Positions 25,599 to 33,826 of a DNA stretch of 64,000 bases are shown here, in pieces; position 1 is the stretch's first letter; the number at the start of each line of letters is the position of its first letter. The position numbers and the translations under genes are program-made. Origin of the DNA: an uncultured Neomegalonema sp. (GTDB taxonomy: Bacteria > Pseudomonadota > Alphaproteobacteria > Rhodobacterales > Rhodobacteraceae); assembly GCA_937990185.1 (NCBI GenBank), contig CALKBI010000010.1, forward strand, positions 23,848-87,847, given 5' to 3'. The notes beneath the pieces were generated by a model. That model worked only from the letters and a program-made list of their open reading frames with translations. It was not told where the DNA came from and ran no database searches.

Positions 25599-26213
25599 CT
25601 AGGGTTTTATGCGATCTACGATCAATGGATCATATTCTGGAGCCACAACCCGGCGGCGATTCTCCTCTGCTTTTTGCAGAGGAACCGCTTTTTTGAGCTT
25701 ATCCGAGGCAGAGCGGGTCAAGGCTTGGTAGACCCCTGTGCCTTGGCGCTTCCACGTGATCTCTTGTTCTGTCAAAGGCCGTAAAATCCGTGCGGGTGAG
25801 CCTACGATCATTTGACCGGCGGGAAATTCCTCTCCGGCCTTGATGAAACTCAGCGCTCCGATGATGCAATCACGCCCGATGACGGCTTTATCCATCACCA
25901 CCGCATTCATCCCGACGAGGACATTTTCCCCGATATGGCATCCATGTAGGACCGCACCATGCCCGATATGGCTGTTTTTCTCGAGGGTTACATCTTGGTC
26001 GGGAAAGCTGTGGACGACACAGGTTTCCTGTACGTTGGACCCTTCGTAGATATGAATACGGCCAAAGTCTCCACGAAGAACCGCTCCGGGACCAACGTAA
26101 CAATTTGGTCCGATAATTACGTCCCCGATGACGGTTGCTGCCTCATGCACATAGGCGGAAGCGTCAATCACGGGAACAATGCCGTCATACGAGTAAATTT
26201 GAGACACGAACAT
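25599..26213 (-). CDS. paaY: PaaY-type hexapeptide-repeat thioesterase / gamma-carbonic anhydrase family
   Basis: A 204-aa left-handed beta-helix protein with many [LIV]-G-x4 turns ('VIGDVIIGPNCYVGPGAVLRGDFG', 'NVLVGMNAVV', 'AVIGRDCIIG') and the three His of the gamma-class zinc site region ('CVVHSFPD', 'HIGHGAVLHGC'). The C-terminal extension ('LTEQEITWKRQGTGVYQALTRS') is that of PaaY. PaaY is a thioesterase that removes dead-end CoA esters formed when the phenylacetate pathway stalls. It is divergent from the paaJ-paaABCDE operon, which supports PaaY over a plain carbonic anhydrase. Confidence 0.85.
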   Translation of the reverse strand: MFVSQIYSYDGIVPVIDASAYVHEAATVIGDVIIGPNCYVGPGAVLRGDFGRIHIYEGSNVQETCVVHSFPDQDVTLEKNSHIGHGAVLHGCHIGENVLVGMNAVVMDKAVIGRDCIIGALSFIKAGEEFPAGQMIVGSPARILRPLTEQEITWKRQGTGVYQALTRSASDKLKKAVPLQKAEENRRRVVAPEYDPLIVDRIKP

Positions 26214-26276
26214 ACCTCTCGTGGTGCGCGATCAACGTTGACGCGAAGATTACCACAAAGCTGATCCTGTCAATGT

Positions 26277-26327
26277 GTTACATATTGGATCGTGGATATT
26301 CGATTTTTGTAACGTTAATCTTGTAAC
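26277..26327. promoter_or_regulatory. Repeated TTGTAAC elements in the paaY-paaJ divergent promoter
   Basis: TTGTAAC occurs at 26307-26313 and again at 26321-26327 (14 bp start to start), and an inverted GTTACA lies at 26277-26282. The 172-bp gap separates divergent paaY and paaJ. A PaaX-type or TetR-type repressor could bind here; the identity of the regulator is inference. Confidence 0.35.
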
Positions 26328-26385
26328 TTTCCCTATATTGCGGTAGTTTTGAGGGTGAATTTCACTCCAATCCCGGAGAAATCGG

Positions 26386-27588
26386 TTGGACGCTTTCATT
26401 TGTGACGCGGTTCGGACGCCTATCGGTCGCTATGGCGGCGGATTATCCAGCGTGCGGGCGGATGATTTAGCGGCTCTGCCTATTGCGGCGCTGGTTGAGC
26501 GCAATCCAAATATGCCTTGGGATCAGATTGATGATGTGATCCTCGGCTCTGCGAACCAAGCGGGCGAAGACAATCGAAATGTTGCTCGCATGGCGGCACT
26601 GCTTGCGGGATTGCCGCTTGATGTACCGGGGGTCACTGTCAACCGCCTCTGCGCTTCCGGCATGGACAGCGTCGGGATGGCTTCGCGCGGAATCAAAGCC
26701 GGTGATTATGACCTTGCCATCGCGGGCGGGGTCGAAAGCATGAGCCGCGCGCCCTTGGTTATGCCCAAACCGGAGGCGGCCTTTTCCCGCAAAGCCGAAA
26801 TCTATGACACGACGATTGGCTGGCGGTTTGTCAATCCGAAGATGAAATCGGAATATGGCATCGATTCCATGCCGCAAACGGCAGATAATGTGGCGGAAGA
26901 CTATGGCATCAGCCGCACTGACCAAGACGCCTTCGCCGCCCGCTCGCAAGCCCGCTATCAACAGGCACAAGCGAACGGTGTTTTTTCAGACGAGCTTATT
27001 CCTGTCACCATTCCACAGCGCAAAGGTGATCCGATCACTTTCGAGCGCGACGAGCATCCGCGTGCCGGTGTCTCCGCCGAAGGTCTGGCCAAGCTGCGTG
27101 GGATCAACGGTCCTGACATGACCGTCACGGCGGGCAATGCCTCGGGCGTAAATGACGGTGCAGCGGCATTACTTCTCGCCAGTGAAACTGCGGTAAAGTC
27201 CAACGACCTCACGCCAATGGTGCGCGTTGTCGCGATGGTGGCGGCGGGGGTTGCTCCGCGTGTTATGGGCATCGGACCGGTTCCTGCGGTGCGTAAAGCC
27301 CTTGCAAAAGCGGGTCTGAGTATCGAACAGATGGATGTGATCGAACTGAACGAGGCTTTTGCCAGTCAGGGGCTTGCCACGTTGCGCGAACTCGGCGTTC
27401 GTGATGATGCTGAGCACGTCAACCCCAACGGCGGAGCAATCGCGTTGGGCCATCCTCTTGGCATGACCGGCGCACGCTTGGTCGTCACGGCGACGCATCA
27501 GTTAAAGCGCACCGGAGGCCGTTATGCACTTTGCACAATGTGCGTCGGCGTAGGGCAGGGCACTGCAATTATTCTTGAACGGGTTTAG
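26386..27588 (+). CDS. paaJ: 3-oxoadipyl-CoA/3-oxo-5,6-dehydrosuberyl-CoA thiolase
   Basis: A 400-aa thiolase. Catalytic residues are visible: the acyl-accepting Cys in '[13 protein letters not shown]', His in '[10 protein letters not shown]' and the second Cys in '[12 protein letters not shown]'. '[17 protein letters not shown]' near residue 60 is typical of the PaaJ/PcaF group. It performs the terminal thiolysis steps of phenylacetate breakdown to acetyl-CoA and succinyl-CoA. The gene begins with TTG at 26386, with GGAGAA 7 nt upstream; no ATG gives a better start. It leads the operon paaJABCDE; paaA starts 11 bp after it. Confidence 0.9.
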   Translation: MDAFICDAVRTPIGRYGGGLSSVRADDLAALPIAALVERNPNMPWDQIDDVILGSANQAGEDNRNVARMAALLAGLPLDVPGVTVNRLCASGMDSVGMASRGIKAGDYDLAIAGGVESMSRAPLVMPKPEAAFSRKAEIYDTTIGWRFVNPKMKSEYGIDSMPQTADNVAEDYGISRTDQDAFAARSQARYQQAQANGVFSDELIPVTIPQRKGDPITFERDEHPRAGVSAEGLAKLRGINGPDMTVTAGNASGVNDGAAALLLASETAVKSNDLTPMVRVVAMVAAGVAPRVMGIGPVPAVRKALAKAGLSIEQMDVIELNEAFASQGLATLRELGVRDDAEHVNPNGGAIALGHPLGMTGARLVVTATHQLKRTGGRYALCTMCVGVGQGTAIILERV

Positions 27589-27599
27589 AGGAGGCGGGC

Positions 27600-28592
27600 A
27601 TGTACGCTCAACTGGTCAAATCCAGCGGTAAAGGCGTGAAATCTCTTGAAGAGATGGACCCGCAAGAACGCGCTTTTCAACAGCGTATAGATGCCGGTGA
27701 CAAGATCGAGCCGAAAGACTGGATGCCGGACGGGTATCGCAAAAATCTGATCCGTCAGATTGGTCAACACGCCCATTCCGAGATCGTTGGCCAACTGCCT
27801 GAAGGCAACTGGATCACCCGCGCACCAACCCTAGAGCGCAAAGCCATTCTGCTGGCGAAAGTCCAAGACGAAGCGGGGCATGGTCTTTACCTCTATTGTG
27901 CCGCTGAAACCCTCGGTGTCACCCGCGACGAATTATTCGAGATGCTCAACAACGGCAAAATGAAATACTCGTCGATCTTCAATTACCCGACATTGACATG
28001 GGCGGATATGGGCGCGGTCGGATGGTTGGTTGATGGCGCGGCGATCATGAATCAAGTTCCGCTCCAACGCACATCATATGGCCCCTATGCCCGTGCGATG
28101 ATCCGCATTTGCAAAGAGGAATCTTTTCATCAGCGTCAAGGCTTCGACATCATGATGAAGATGGCCAACGGGTCGGAGGCACAAAAGAAAATGGCGCAAG
28201 ATGCGCTCAATCGTTTTTGGTTTCCGTCACTGATGATGTTCGGCCCCTCCGACAAAGAGTCGGTCCATTCCGCGCAATCAATGGCGTGGAAAATCAAGAT
28301 GAATACCAATGACGAGTTGCGCCAGAAATTCGTCGATCAAACCGCCCCGCAAGCTGAATACCTTGGCCTCACCGTTCCTGACGAGACATTGCGCTGGAAC
28401 GAAGAAAAAGGCGGCTATGACTTTGCCGAACCCGACTGGAACGAGTTCTTCGATGTCATCAAAGGCAATGGCCCTTGCAATACCGACCGCCTGAACGCCC
28501 GCCGCAAGGCATGGGACGAGGGCGCATGGGTTCGCGAAGCCATGCTCGCCCACGCAGAGAAGAAACGTGCCGCAAAACTGGCGGCGGAGTAA
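27600..28592 (+). CDS. paaA: Phenylacetyl-CoA epoxidase catalytic subunit PaaA
   Basis: A 330-aa diiron protein, the oxygenase subunit of the PaaABCE complex that converts phenylacetyl-CoA to its 1,2-epoxide. Carboxylate-bridged diiron ligands are visible as '[13 protein letters not shown]' (ExxH) and '[13 protein letters not shown]' (ExxH). The rest ('[21 protein letters not shown]', '[22 protein letters not shown]') matches PaaA closely. Length is normal. It lies between paaJ and paaB in the operon. Confidence 0.96.
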   Translation: MYAQLVKSSGKGVKSLEEMDPQERAFQQRIDAGDKIEPKDWMPDGYRKNLIRQIGQHAHSEIVGQLPEGNWITRAPTLERKAILLAKVQDEAGHGLYLYCAAETLGVTRDELFEMLNNGKMKYSSIFNYPTLTWADMGAVGWLVDGAAIMNQVPLQRTSYGPYARAMIRICKEESFHQRQGFDIMMKMANGSEAQKKMAQDALNRFWFPSLMMFGPSDKESVHSAQSMAWKIKMNTNDELRQKFVDQTAPQAEYLGLTVPDETLRWNEEKGGYDFAEPDWNEFFDVIKGNGPCNTDRLNARRKAWDEGAWVREAMLAHAEKKRAAKLAAE

Positions 28593-28596
28593 ACAC

Positions 28597-28881
28597 ATGT
28601 CAAAAGAATGGCCCCTCTGGGAAGTTTTTATTCGCGGACAGCACGGCCTGTCCCATCGTCATGTAGGCTCGCTCCATGCGCCGGATGCGGAGATGGCAAT
28701 TAAGAATGCGCGCGATGTCTATACACGCCGCAACGAAGGCGTCTCGATTTGGGTAGTGGAAGCCGAGCGCATCGCCGCCTCATCCCCCGGTGATAAAGGC
28801 CCGTTTTACGATCCGGCTAATTCAAAAGTCTATCGTCATCCCACGTTCTTCGACATCCCGGATGAGATCGGTGCGATGTAA
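28597..28881 (+). CDS. paaB: Phenylacetyl-CoA epoxidase subunit PaaB
   Basis: A 94-aa protein, MSKEWPLWEVFIRGQHGLSH followed by 'HVGSLHAPDAEMAIKNARDVYTRRNEG', the typical PaaB sequence. It is a non-catalytic subunit that bridges PaaA-PaaC heterodimers. ATG 28597, 4 bp after the paaA stop, is chosen; the frame extends upstream into paaA but those residues are not PaaB-like. Its stop (TAATG) overlaps the paaC start. Confidence 0.95.
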   Translation: MSKEWPLWEVFIRGQHGLSHRHVGSLHAPDAEMAIKNARDVYTRRNEGVSIWVVEAERIAASSPGDKGPFYDPANSKVYRHPTFFDIPDEIGAM

Positions 28882-29636
28882 TGCCTGACGCGCTTTTCGA
28901 ATATCTTCTGCGTCTAGGCGACAATACTTTGGTGCTGGGCCATCGTATTTCTGAATGGTGCGGGAAAGCCCCCATTCTGGAAGAAGACATCGCGCTCGCG
29001 AACACCGCGCTTGATTTGATGGGGCAAACCCAACTCTGGCTCGGCCTTGCCGCCGAAGTCGAAAGCAAGGGGCGCAGCGCGGATGATCTGGCGTTTCTCC
29101 GCGATGTTTGGGATTTCCGAAATGTGCTGATGGTCGAACGCCCGAACGGAGATTTCGGCCACACCATCATGCGCCAATTTTTGTTCGATGCTTTTCACCT
29201 TCCTTTGCTCGATGGTTTGCAAAATTCCTCGGATCAACGGGTCGCCGAGATCGCTGAGAAATCCGTAAAAGAAGCCAGCTATCATCTCGAACGCTCCGCC
29301 GATACCGTCATAGCGCTTGGTGATGGAACCGAAGAAAGCCACCGACGGATGCAATCCGCGCTGGATCTGTTATGGCCCTTTAGCGGTGAGATGTTTTTGA
29401 CCGATGCGGTAGACGATGCGCTGTTGGTGTCGGGCATCGCGCCTGACTTGTCACAGATCAAACCGATATGGTCAAAGACGGTCGAAAAAACTCTGCGCGA
29501 AGCCACGTTGACCACTCCTGAAGATGATTTCGCTCATAGCGGCGGGAAGACAGGCAGACAACACACAGAAGACCTCGGCCACATGCTTGCACAAATGCAA
29601 TGGTTGCAGCGGGCATATCCGGGCGCAAGTTGGTAG
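28881..29636 (+). CDS. paaC: Phenylacetyl-CoA epoxidase subunit PaaC
   Basis: A 251-aa structural partner of PaaA, with the ferritin-like fold but without a full metal site. Recognised from 'LRLGDNTLVLGHRISEWCGKAPILEEDIALANTALDLMGQ' and 'EVKEASYHLERSADTVIALGDGTEESHRRMQ'-like segments and the C-terminal 'GKTGRQHTEDLGHMLAQMQWLQRAYPGASW'. It overlaps paaB by one base, consistent with coupled translation. Confidence 0.95.
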   Translation: MPDALFEYLLRLGDNTLVLGHRISEWCGKAPILEEDIALANTALDLMGQTQLWLGLAAEVESKGRSADDLAFLRDVWDFRNVLMVERPNGDFGHTIMRQFLFDAFHLPLLDGLQNSSDQRVAEIAEKSVKEASYHLERSADTVIALGDGTEESHRRMQSALDLLWPFSGEMFLTDAVDDALLVSGIAPDLSQIKPIWSKTVEKTLREATLTTPEDDFAHSGGKTGRQHTEDLGHMLAQMQWLQRAYPGASW

Positions 29637-29643
29637 CCCGCTG

Positions 29644-30102
29644 ATGCAGCCAGACATAACAACAATCTGGCAATGGCTGGACGGCGTGCCAGATCCGGAG
29701 ATACCAGTGATCTCAATCGTTGATCTCGGGATTATTCGCGGCGTCGCTTGGCAAGGCGATACGCTCGAGGTGACTGTTACGCCAACATATTCCGGCTGCC
29801 CCGCGACCAGCATTATCAATCTTGATATAGAGACGGCGCTGCGCAGTCATGGCGTCGAAAAGATTGCGATAAAACGCGCATTATCTCCGGCATGGACGAC
29901 CGACTGGCTCAGTGAAAAAGGCCGGGCACGGCTCGAAGAATACGGCATTGCACCACCGAATCCTGCTGGCGGTCCACAGCGTTGCCCGCAATGCCGCGCG
30001 ACCAATCTCGAAAAAGTCAGCCAATTCGGATCAACCCCCTGCAAAGCGCATTGGCGGTGTCTCGAGTGTCTTGAACCCTTCGATTATTTCAAATGTATTT
30101 AA
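29644..30102 (+). CDS. paaD: Phenylacetate degradation protein PaaD (MIP18/DUF59 family)
   Basis: A 152-aa protein with an N-terminal DUF59/MIP18 domain ('DGVPDPEIPVISIVDLGIIRG' and 'TYSGCPATSIINLDIETAL') and a C-terminal Cys-rich zinc-binding tail ('RCPQCRATNLE', 'PCKAHWRCLECLEPFDYFKC'). PaaD is needed for epoxidase activity, probably in iron-sulfur or metal centre assembly. ATG 29644 lies 7 bp after the paaC stop and gives the family length. Confidence 0.93.
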   Translation: MQPDITTIWQWLDGVPDPEIPVISIVDLGIIRGVAWQGDTLEVTVTPTYSGCPATSIINLDIETALRSHGVEKIAIKRALSPAWTTDWLSEKGRARLEEYGIAPPNPAGGPQRCPQCRATNLEKVSQFGSTPCKAHWRCLECLEPFDYFKCI

Positions 30103-30109
30103 GAGCGCG

Positions 30110-31186
30110 ATGATGCCCCGTTTCCATCCGTTGACCATCACTGATATTCGAAAGACCATTCGGGATGCCGTCGTTGTTTCGCTGGCCCCTTCCGATGAGT
30201 CGAATTCAGCCTTTGATTTCATCCAAGGCCAATACCTAACGTTTCGTCGCGAGTTTGATGGCGAAGAATTGCGTCGGTCGTATTCCGTTTGTGCCGGTTT
30301 GGATGACGGCATATTACAGGTTGGCATTAAGCGCGTTGATGGCGGCGCGTTCTCGAATTGGGCAAATGATACTCTCAAGGTTGGTGATACCTTAGAAGCG
30401 ATGCCACCAATGGGTAATTTTCACACGCCTTTGGATGGGAGCGCAAAAAAGACTTACCTTGGCTTTGCGGGCGGCTCCGGCATCACACCGCTTTTGTCGA
30501 TCATCAAAACGGTTCTCACCCGAGAGCCGCAATCAAATTTCACGCTTGTTTATGCCAACCGCGCGATCAGTTCGATCATGTTTCGCGAGGAGCTTGAAGA
30601 CCTCAAGAACACGCATATGGGCCGCTTTAATGTGATCCATATTCTTGAAACAGACAGTCAGGATATTGATCTTTTCACAGGGCGTATTGATGAAGAAAAA
30701 TGCGGCTTGCTCTTCAAGAACTGGATCAATATCGCGGCTATCGACACTGCTTTTATTTGCGGTCCTGAACCGATGATGCTGGTTATTGCGGAAGCCCTTC
30801 GCGAGCACGGTCTATCCGACGCGCAAATCAAGTTTGAGCTTTTCGCCAGTGGCCAGCCCGGTCGTGCAAAACGCAAAGCCACCTCGATCCTACCCATCAA
30901 TGCGGTTGAAGGAACCGAAGTCACAATGACGCTGGATGGCGCAACCAGATCATTCAATATGGCTGCGGATCAACGTCTCGTGGATGCTGCCCTCGCGAAT
31001 AACATCGACGTTCCTTACGCCTGCAAAGCCGGGGTTTGCTCCACATGCCGCGCGAAAGTCCTCGAAGGAGAGGTCGAGATGGCGGCCAATCATGCGCTTG
31101 AAGATTACGAGGTGGAACGCGGATACGTGCTGACCTGTCAGAGCCATGCCGTCAGCAAAACCCTTACGGTCGATTACGATCAGTAG
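30110..31186 (+). CDS. paaE: Phenylacetyl-CoA epoxidase reductase PaaE
   Basis: A 358-aa electron-transfer subunit with a ferredoxin-reductase FAD/NAD(P)H part ('RRSYSVCAG' FAD motif, 'GGSGITPLLSIIK' nucleotide motif, 'ICGPEPMM') and a C-terminal plant-type 2Fe-2S domain with the ligands in 'ACKAGVCSTCRAKV' and 'YVLTCQS'. It delivers NADPH electrons to PaaA. Two ATGs stand in tandem at 30110 and 30113; either could start. Last gene of the paaJABCDE operon and convergent with paaK, 1 bp apart. Confidence 0.95.
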   Translation: MMPRFHPLTITDIRKTIRDAVVVSLAPSDESNSAFDFIQGQYLTFRREFDGEELRRSYSVCAGLDDGILQVGIKRVDGGAFSNWANDTLKVGDTLEAMPPMGNFHTPLDGSAKKTYLGFAGGSGITPLLSIIKTVLTREPQSNFTLVYANRAISSIMFREELEDLKNTHMGRFNVIHILETDSQDIDLFTGRIDEEKCGLLFKNWINIAAIDTAFICGPEPMMLVIAEALREHGLSDAQIKFELFASGQPGRAKRKATSILPINAVEGTEVTMTLDGATRSFNMAADQRLVDAALANNIDVPYACKAGVCSTCRAKVLEGEVEMAANHALEDYEVERGYVLTCQSHAVSKTLTVDYDQ

Positions 31187-31187
31187 A

Positions 31188-32501
31188 TCACTGTTCTTTA
31201 GGCCGGTTATCAACAACCCGCTTTGCTTTGCCTTCTGATCGCGCCACACCGCCTGGTTCCGCGACGGCAATTTCTGTGCTGATGCCAACGGTATCTTTAA
31301 TGGTCTTGGCGAGCTTCTGCGCAGCGTTCTCGCGGCTGGCCTCATCTGCTGCGTTTGGTGTTGCCTCGACATGGACACGCATCGCATCCATCCGTCCTGC
31401 GCGATGCAACTCGATCTGAAAGTGCGGCGCAAGCCCTTCGGTTGCGAGCAACTGTTCCTCGATTTGAGTCGGAAACACATTGACGCCGCGCAAGATAATC
31501 ATGTCATCCGAGCGCCCCGTGATCTTCTCCATCCGCCGCATTGTGCGCGCTGTTCCGGGCATCAGACGGGTTAGGTCTCGCGTGCGATAACGCACCATCG
31601 GCAATGCTTCTTTAGTTAATGTGGTGAACACCAATTCACCCATTTCGCCATCGGGAACCGGCTCTCCAGTTTCGGGATTTATCACTTCGGGATAAAAATG
31701 ATCTTCCCAGACATGCAAGCCGTCTTTCGTCTCAACGCACTCATTCGCAACCCCCGGCCCAAGAATTTCCGACAAACCGTATATGTCGACGGCGTGCATA
31801 TCGAAGGCTTGTTCTACCTCCTCGCGCATCGCGTTGGTCCAAGGCTCCGCGCCGAAGATTCCTACTTGTAGTGACGTCTGCCGGGGATCAATCCCTTGCC
31901 GTTGAAACTCTTCCAGTATGTTGAGCATATAAGACGGCGTGACCATGATCGCGTCAGGCTTAAAATCTTCGATTAAGGTTACTTGCCGCGCTGTCATACC
32001 GCCGGATACGGGAACAACCGTCGCGCCGAGCTTCTCAATCCCTGCATGAGCGCCCAAACCCCCGGTAAACAGACCATAGCCGTAAGCGTTATGCACCATC
32101 TGTCCGGGGCGCACACCGGAGGCGCGTAAGCTGCGTGCAACCATATCGCCAAAGACATCGAGGTCGCCCGTGGTGTATCCGACAACGGTTGCCTTGCCCG
32201 TTGTGCCGGACGACGCATGAATGCGCGCAATTTTCTCTCGTGAAACTGCGAACATTCCAAACGGATAAGTGTCGCGCAGGTCATTTTTTTCGGTGAAGGG
32301 AAACTTTGAAAGATCAGACAGCGCCTTCAAATCAGCCGGATGTACCCCGCGTTCATCGAACCGCTTTTTGAACAAAGGCACATTTTCATAAGCGTGACGC
32401 AAGGACCATTGCATCCGTTCAAGCTGAAGCGCTTCAATCTCATCACGCGAGGCAATTTCAATCGGATCAAGGGTGGATTTTGCGGGGGTCAGGTCTTTCA
32501 T
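31188..32501 (-). CDS. paaK: Phenylacetate-CoA ligase
   Basis: A 437-aa adenylate-forming enzyme that activates phenylacetate with ATP and CoA. It shows 'HASSGTTGKATVVGYT' (phosphate-binding loop), 'DIYGLSEILGPGVANEC' and 'YRTRDLTRLMPG', followed by 'GRSDDMIILRGVNVFPTQIEEQLL', all typical of PaaK. Length is normal. It is the last gene of the minus-strand paaG-paaI-paaK operon, 17 bp after paaI. Confidence 0.95.
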   Translation of the reverse strand: MKDLTPAKSTLDPIEIASRDEIEALQLERMQWSLRHAYENVPLFKKRFDERGVHPADLKALSDLSKFPFTEKNDLRDTYPFGMFAVSREKIARIHASSGTTGKATVVGYTTGDLDVFGDMVARSLRASGVRPGQMVHNAYGYGLFTGGLGAHAGIEKLGATVVPVSGGMTARQVTLIEDFKPDAIMVTPSYMLNILEEFQRQGIDPRQTSLQVGIFGAEPWTNAMREEVEQAFDMHAVDIYGLSEILGPGVANECVETKDGLHVWEDHFYPEVINPETGEPVPDGEMGELVFTTLTKEALPMVRYRTRDLTRLMPGTARTMRRMEKITGRSDDMIILRGVNVFPTQIEEQLLATEGLAPHFQIELHRAGRMDAMRVHVEATPNAADEASRENAAQKLAKTIKDTVGISTEIAVAEPGGVARSEGKAKRVVDNRPKEQ

Positions 32502-32518
32502 TATATCTCTTTGTCGTT

Positions 32519-32950
32519 TTATTCGTCGAATAACTGGCCTTTGACAGACCTTGATAATCCCGTGAAGCGGGCAATCATCTCGCCGTTTTGATTGTGGACC
32601 TCGACATCATAGACACCGCTGCGTCCTTTCAATGAAACTTCCCTTGCGCTTGCCGTCAGGCGATCCCCTAAATTACCGGGGGCAAGGTAAGTGATGGAAT
32701 TATGCTGAGCCACAGTCGCTTGATTCCGGCTGTTACAGGCAAAGGCAAATGCCGAATCTGCCAGCGCGAAAATCACACCACCATGGCATGTTCCCAGTCC
32801 GTTGGTATGATACGTTTCAACTGTCAAACATGCCTCCGCATGTCCTTCATCTACAGATGACAGTTCCATACCAAACCATTTGGAGGCGCTATCATTAGCC
32901 CACATTGATTGAGCGCTTTTCTCTGCGCGTTCTTTTGACGTCATGTCCAT
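32519..32950 (-). CDS. paaI: Hydroxyphenylacetyl-CoA thioesterase PaaI (hotdog fold)
   Basis: A 143-aa hotdog thioesterase. The motif 'TYHTNGLGTCHGGVIFALADSAFAFACN' contains the His-Gly-Gly and downstream Asp of the PaaI active site. It hydrolyses ring-hydroxylated phenylacetyl-CoA and related dead-end thioesters, freeing CoA. It abuts paaG (one base overlap at 32950) and precedes paaK. Confidence 0.93.
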   Translation of the reverse strand: MDMTSKERAEKSAQSMWANDSASKWFGMELSSVDEGHAEACLTVETYHTNGLGTCHGGVIFALADSAFAFACNSRNQATVAQHNSITYLAPGNLGDRLTASAREVSLKGRSGVYDVEVHNQNGEMIARFTGLSRSVKGQLFDE

Positions 32951-33738
32951 TAGGCGCGCCCTGAGAACGAGGGTGCGCGCTTTTGTAGAAACGCGCTCAC
33001 GCCTTCCGCATAATCGGCAGAAGCCCCGCAGATGCGTTGGTTCTCGGCTTCAAGGTCAAGATGGGCATCTAGCGAATTACCCTGTGCCGCATGGATGAGA
33101 TGTTTGGTTCGGGCAAGGCCAACAGTCGGCCCATTCGCAAGCGATTCCGCGAGCGCTCTTACTTCTGTCATAAGCGCATCATCGGGGGCCGTTTTCCAGA
33201 TCAAGCCCCAGTCAGCGGCTTCTTTCGCGGTGAGTGGCGTTGCGGTTAAGGCAAGCGCCTTCGCACGGGCTTCTCCAATAAGATGGGCGAGCGACCAGCT
33301 TCCACCCGCATCGGGGACAAGCCCGACTTTCGCGAAGGATTGAATGAACTTCGCGCTTTCAGCGGCGATGACAAGATCACAGGCCAGCGCAAGATTGGCT
33401 CCTGCACCGGCGGCGACTCCATTGACGGCACAAATCACCGGCATATCCAAAGACCGGATCAACCGGACTAACGGATTATAGAATTTCTCCAAAGTCGCGC
33501 CAAGGTCCGGCGGTCCAGTCATTTTTGCCGGATCGCGGTCGCCTAAATCTTGTCCTGCACAGAACCCTCGTCCTGCTCCCGTTATAAGAAGCGCGCGATG
33601 CCGGTTATCCCGTGCGGCTTCAATCGCGGATCTGAAGGCGACATGCATTTCTTCGGTAAAGCTATTGAGACGATCCGGGCGGTTGAGTGTAATTTCTGTC
33701 CAAGCATCGTATGACTGAACTTGAATCGTCTCGGACAT
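32950..33738 (-). CDS. paaG: 1,2-epoxyphenylacetyl-CoA isomerase
   Basis: A 262-aa enoyl-CoA hydratase/isomerase (crotonase) family enzyme. It has the oxyanion-hole segments 'ALLITGAGRGFCAGQDLGDRDP' and 'CAVNGVAAGAGANLALACDLVIAA', and the C-terminal 'GVSAFLQKRAPSFSGR' typical of PaaG. It converts the ring epoxide to the oxepin-CoA. ATG 33738 is chosen for its GGAG site; an in-frame ATG at 33777 would add 13 unlikely residues. First gene of the minus-strand operon, divergent from paaZ. Confidence 0.92.
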   Translation of the reverse strand: MSETIQVQSYDAWTEITLNRPDRLNSFTEEMHVAFRSAIEAARDNRHRALLITGAGRGFCAGQDLGDRDPAKMTGPPDLGATLEKFYNPLVRLIRSLDMPVICAVNGVAAGAGANLALACDLVIAAESAKFIQSFAKVGLVPDAGGSWSLAHLIGEARAKALALTATPLTAKEAADWGLIWKTAPDDALMTEVRALAESLANGPTVGLARTKHLIHAAQGNSLDAHLDLEAENQRICGASADYAEGVSAFLQKRAPSFSGRA

Positions 33739-33826
33739 CGTTTCACTCCGCAAGATGGCATGACAAATTGTTTGCACGAACCACCTTGTTGGTCAATTCT
33801 TGCACAGGCATTTGAGGATTGACCCT

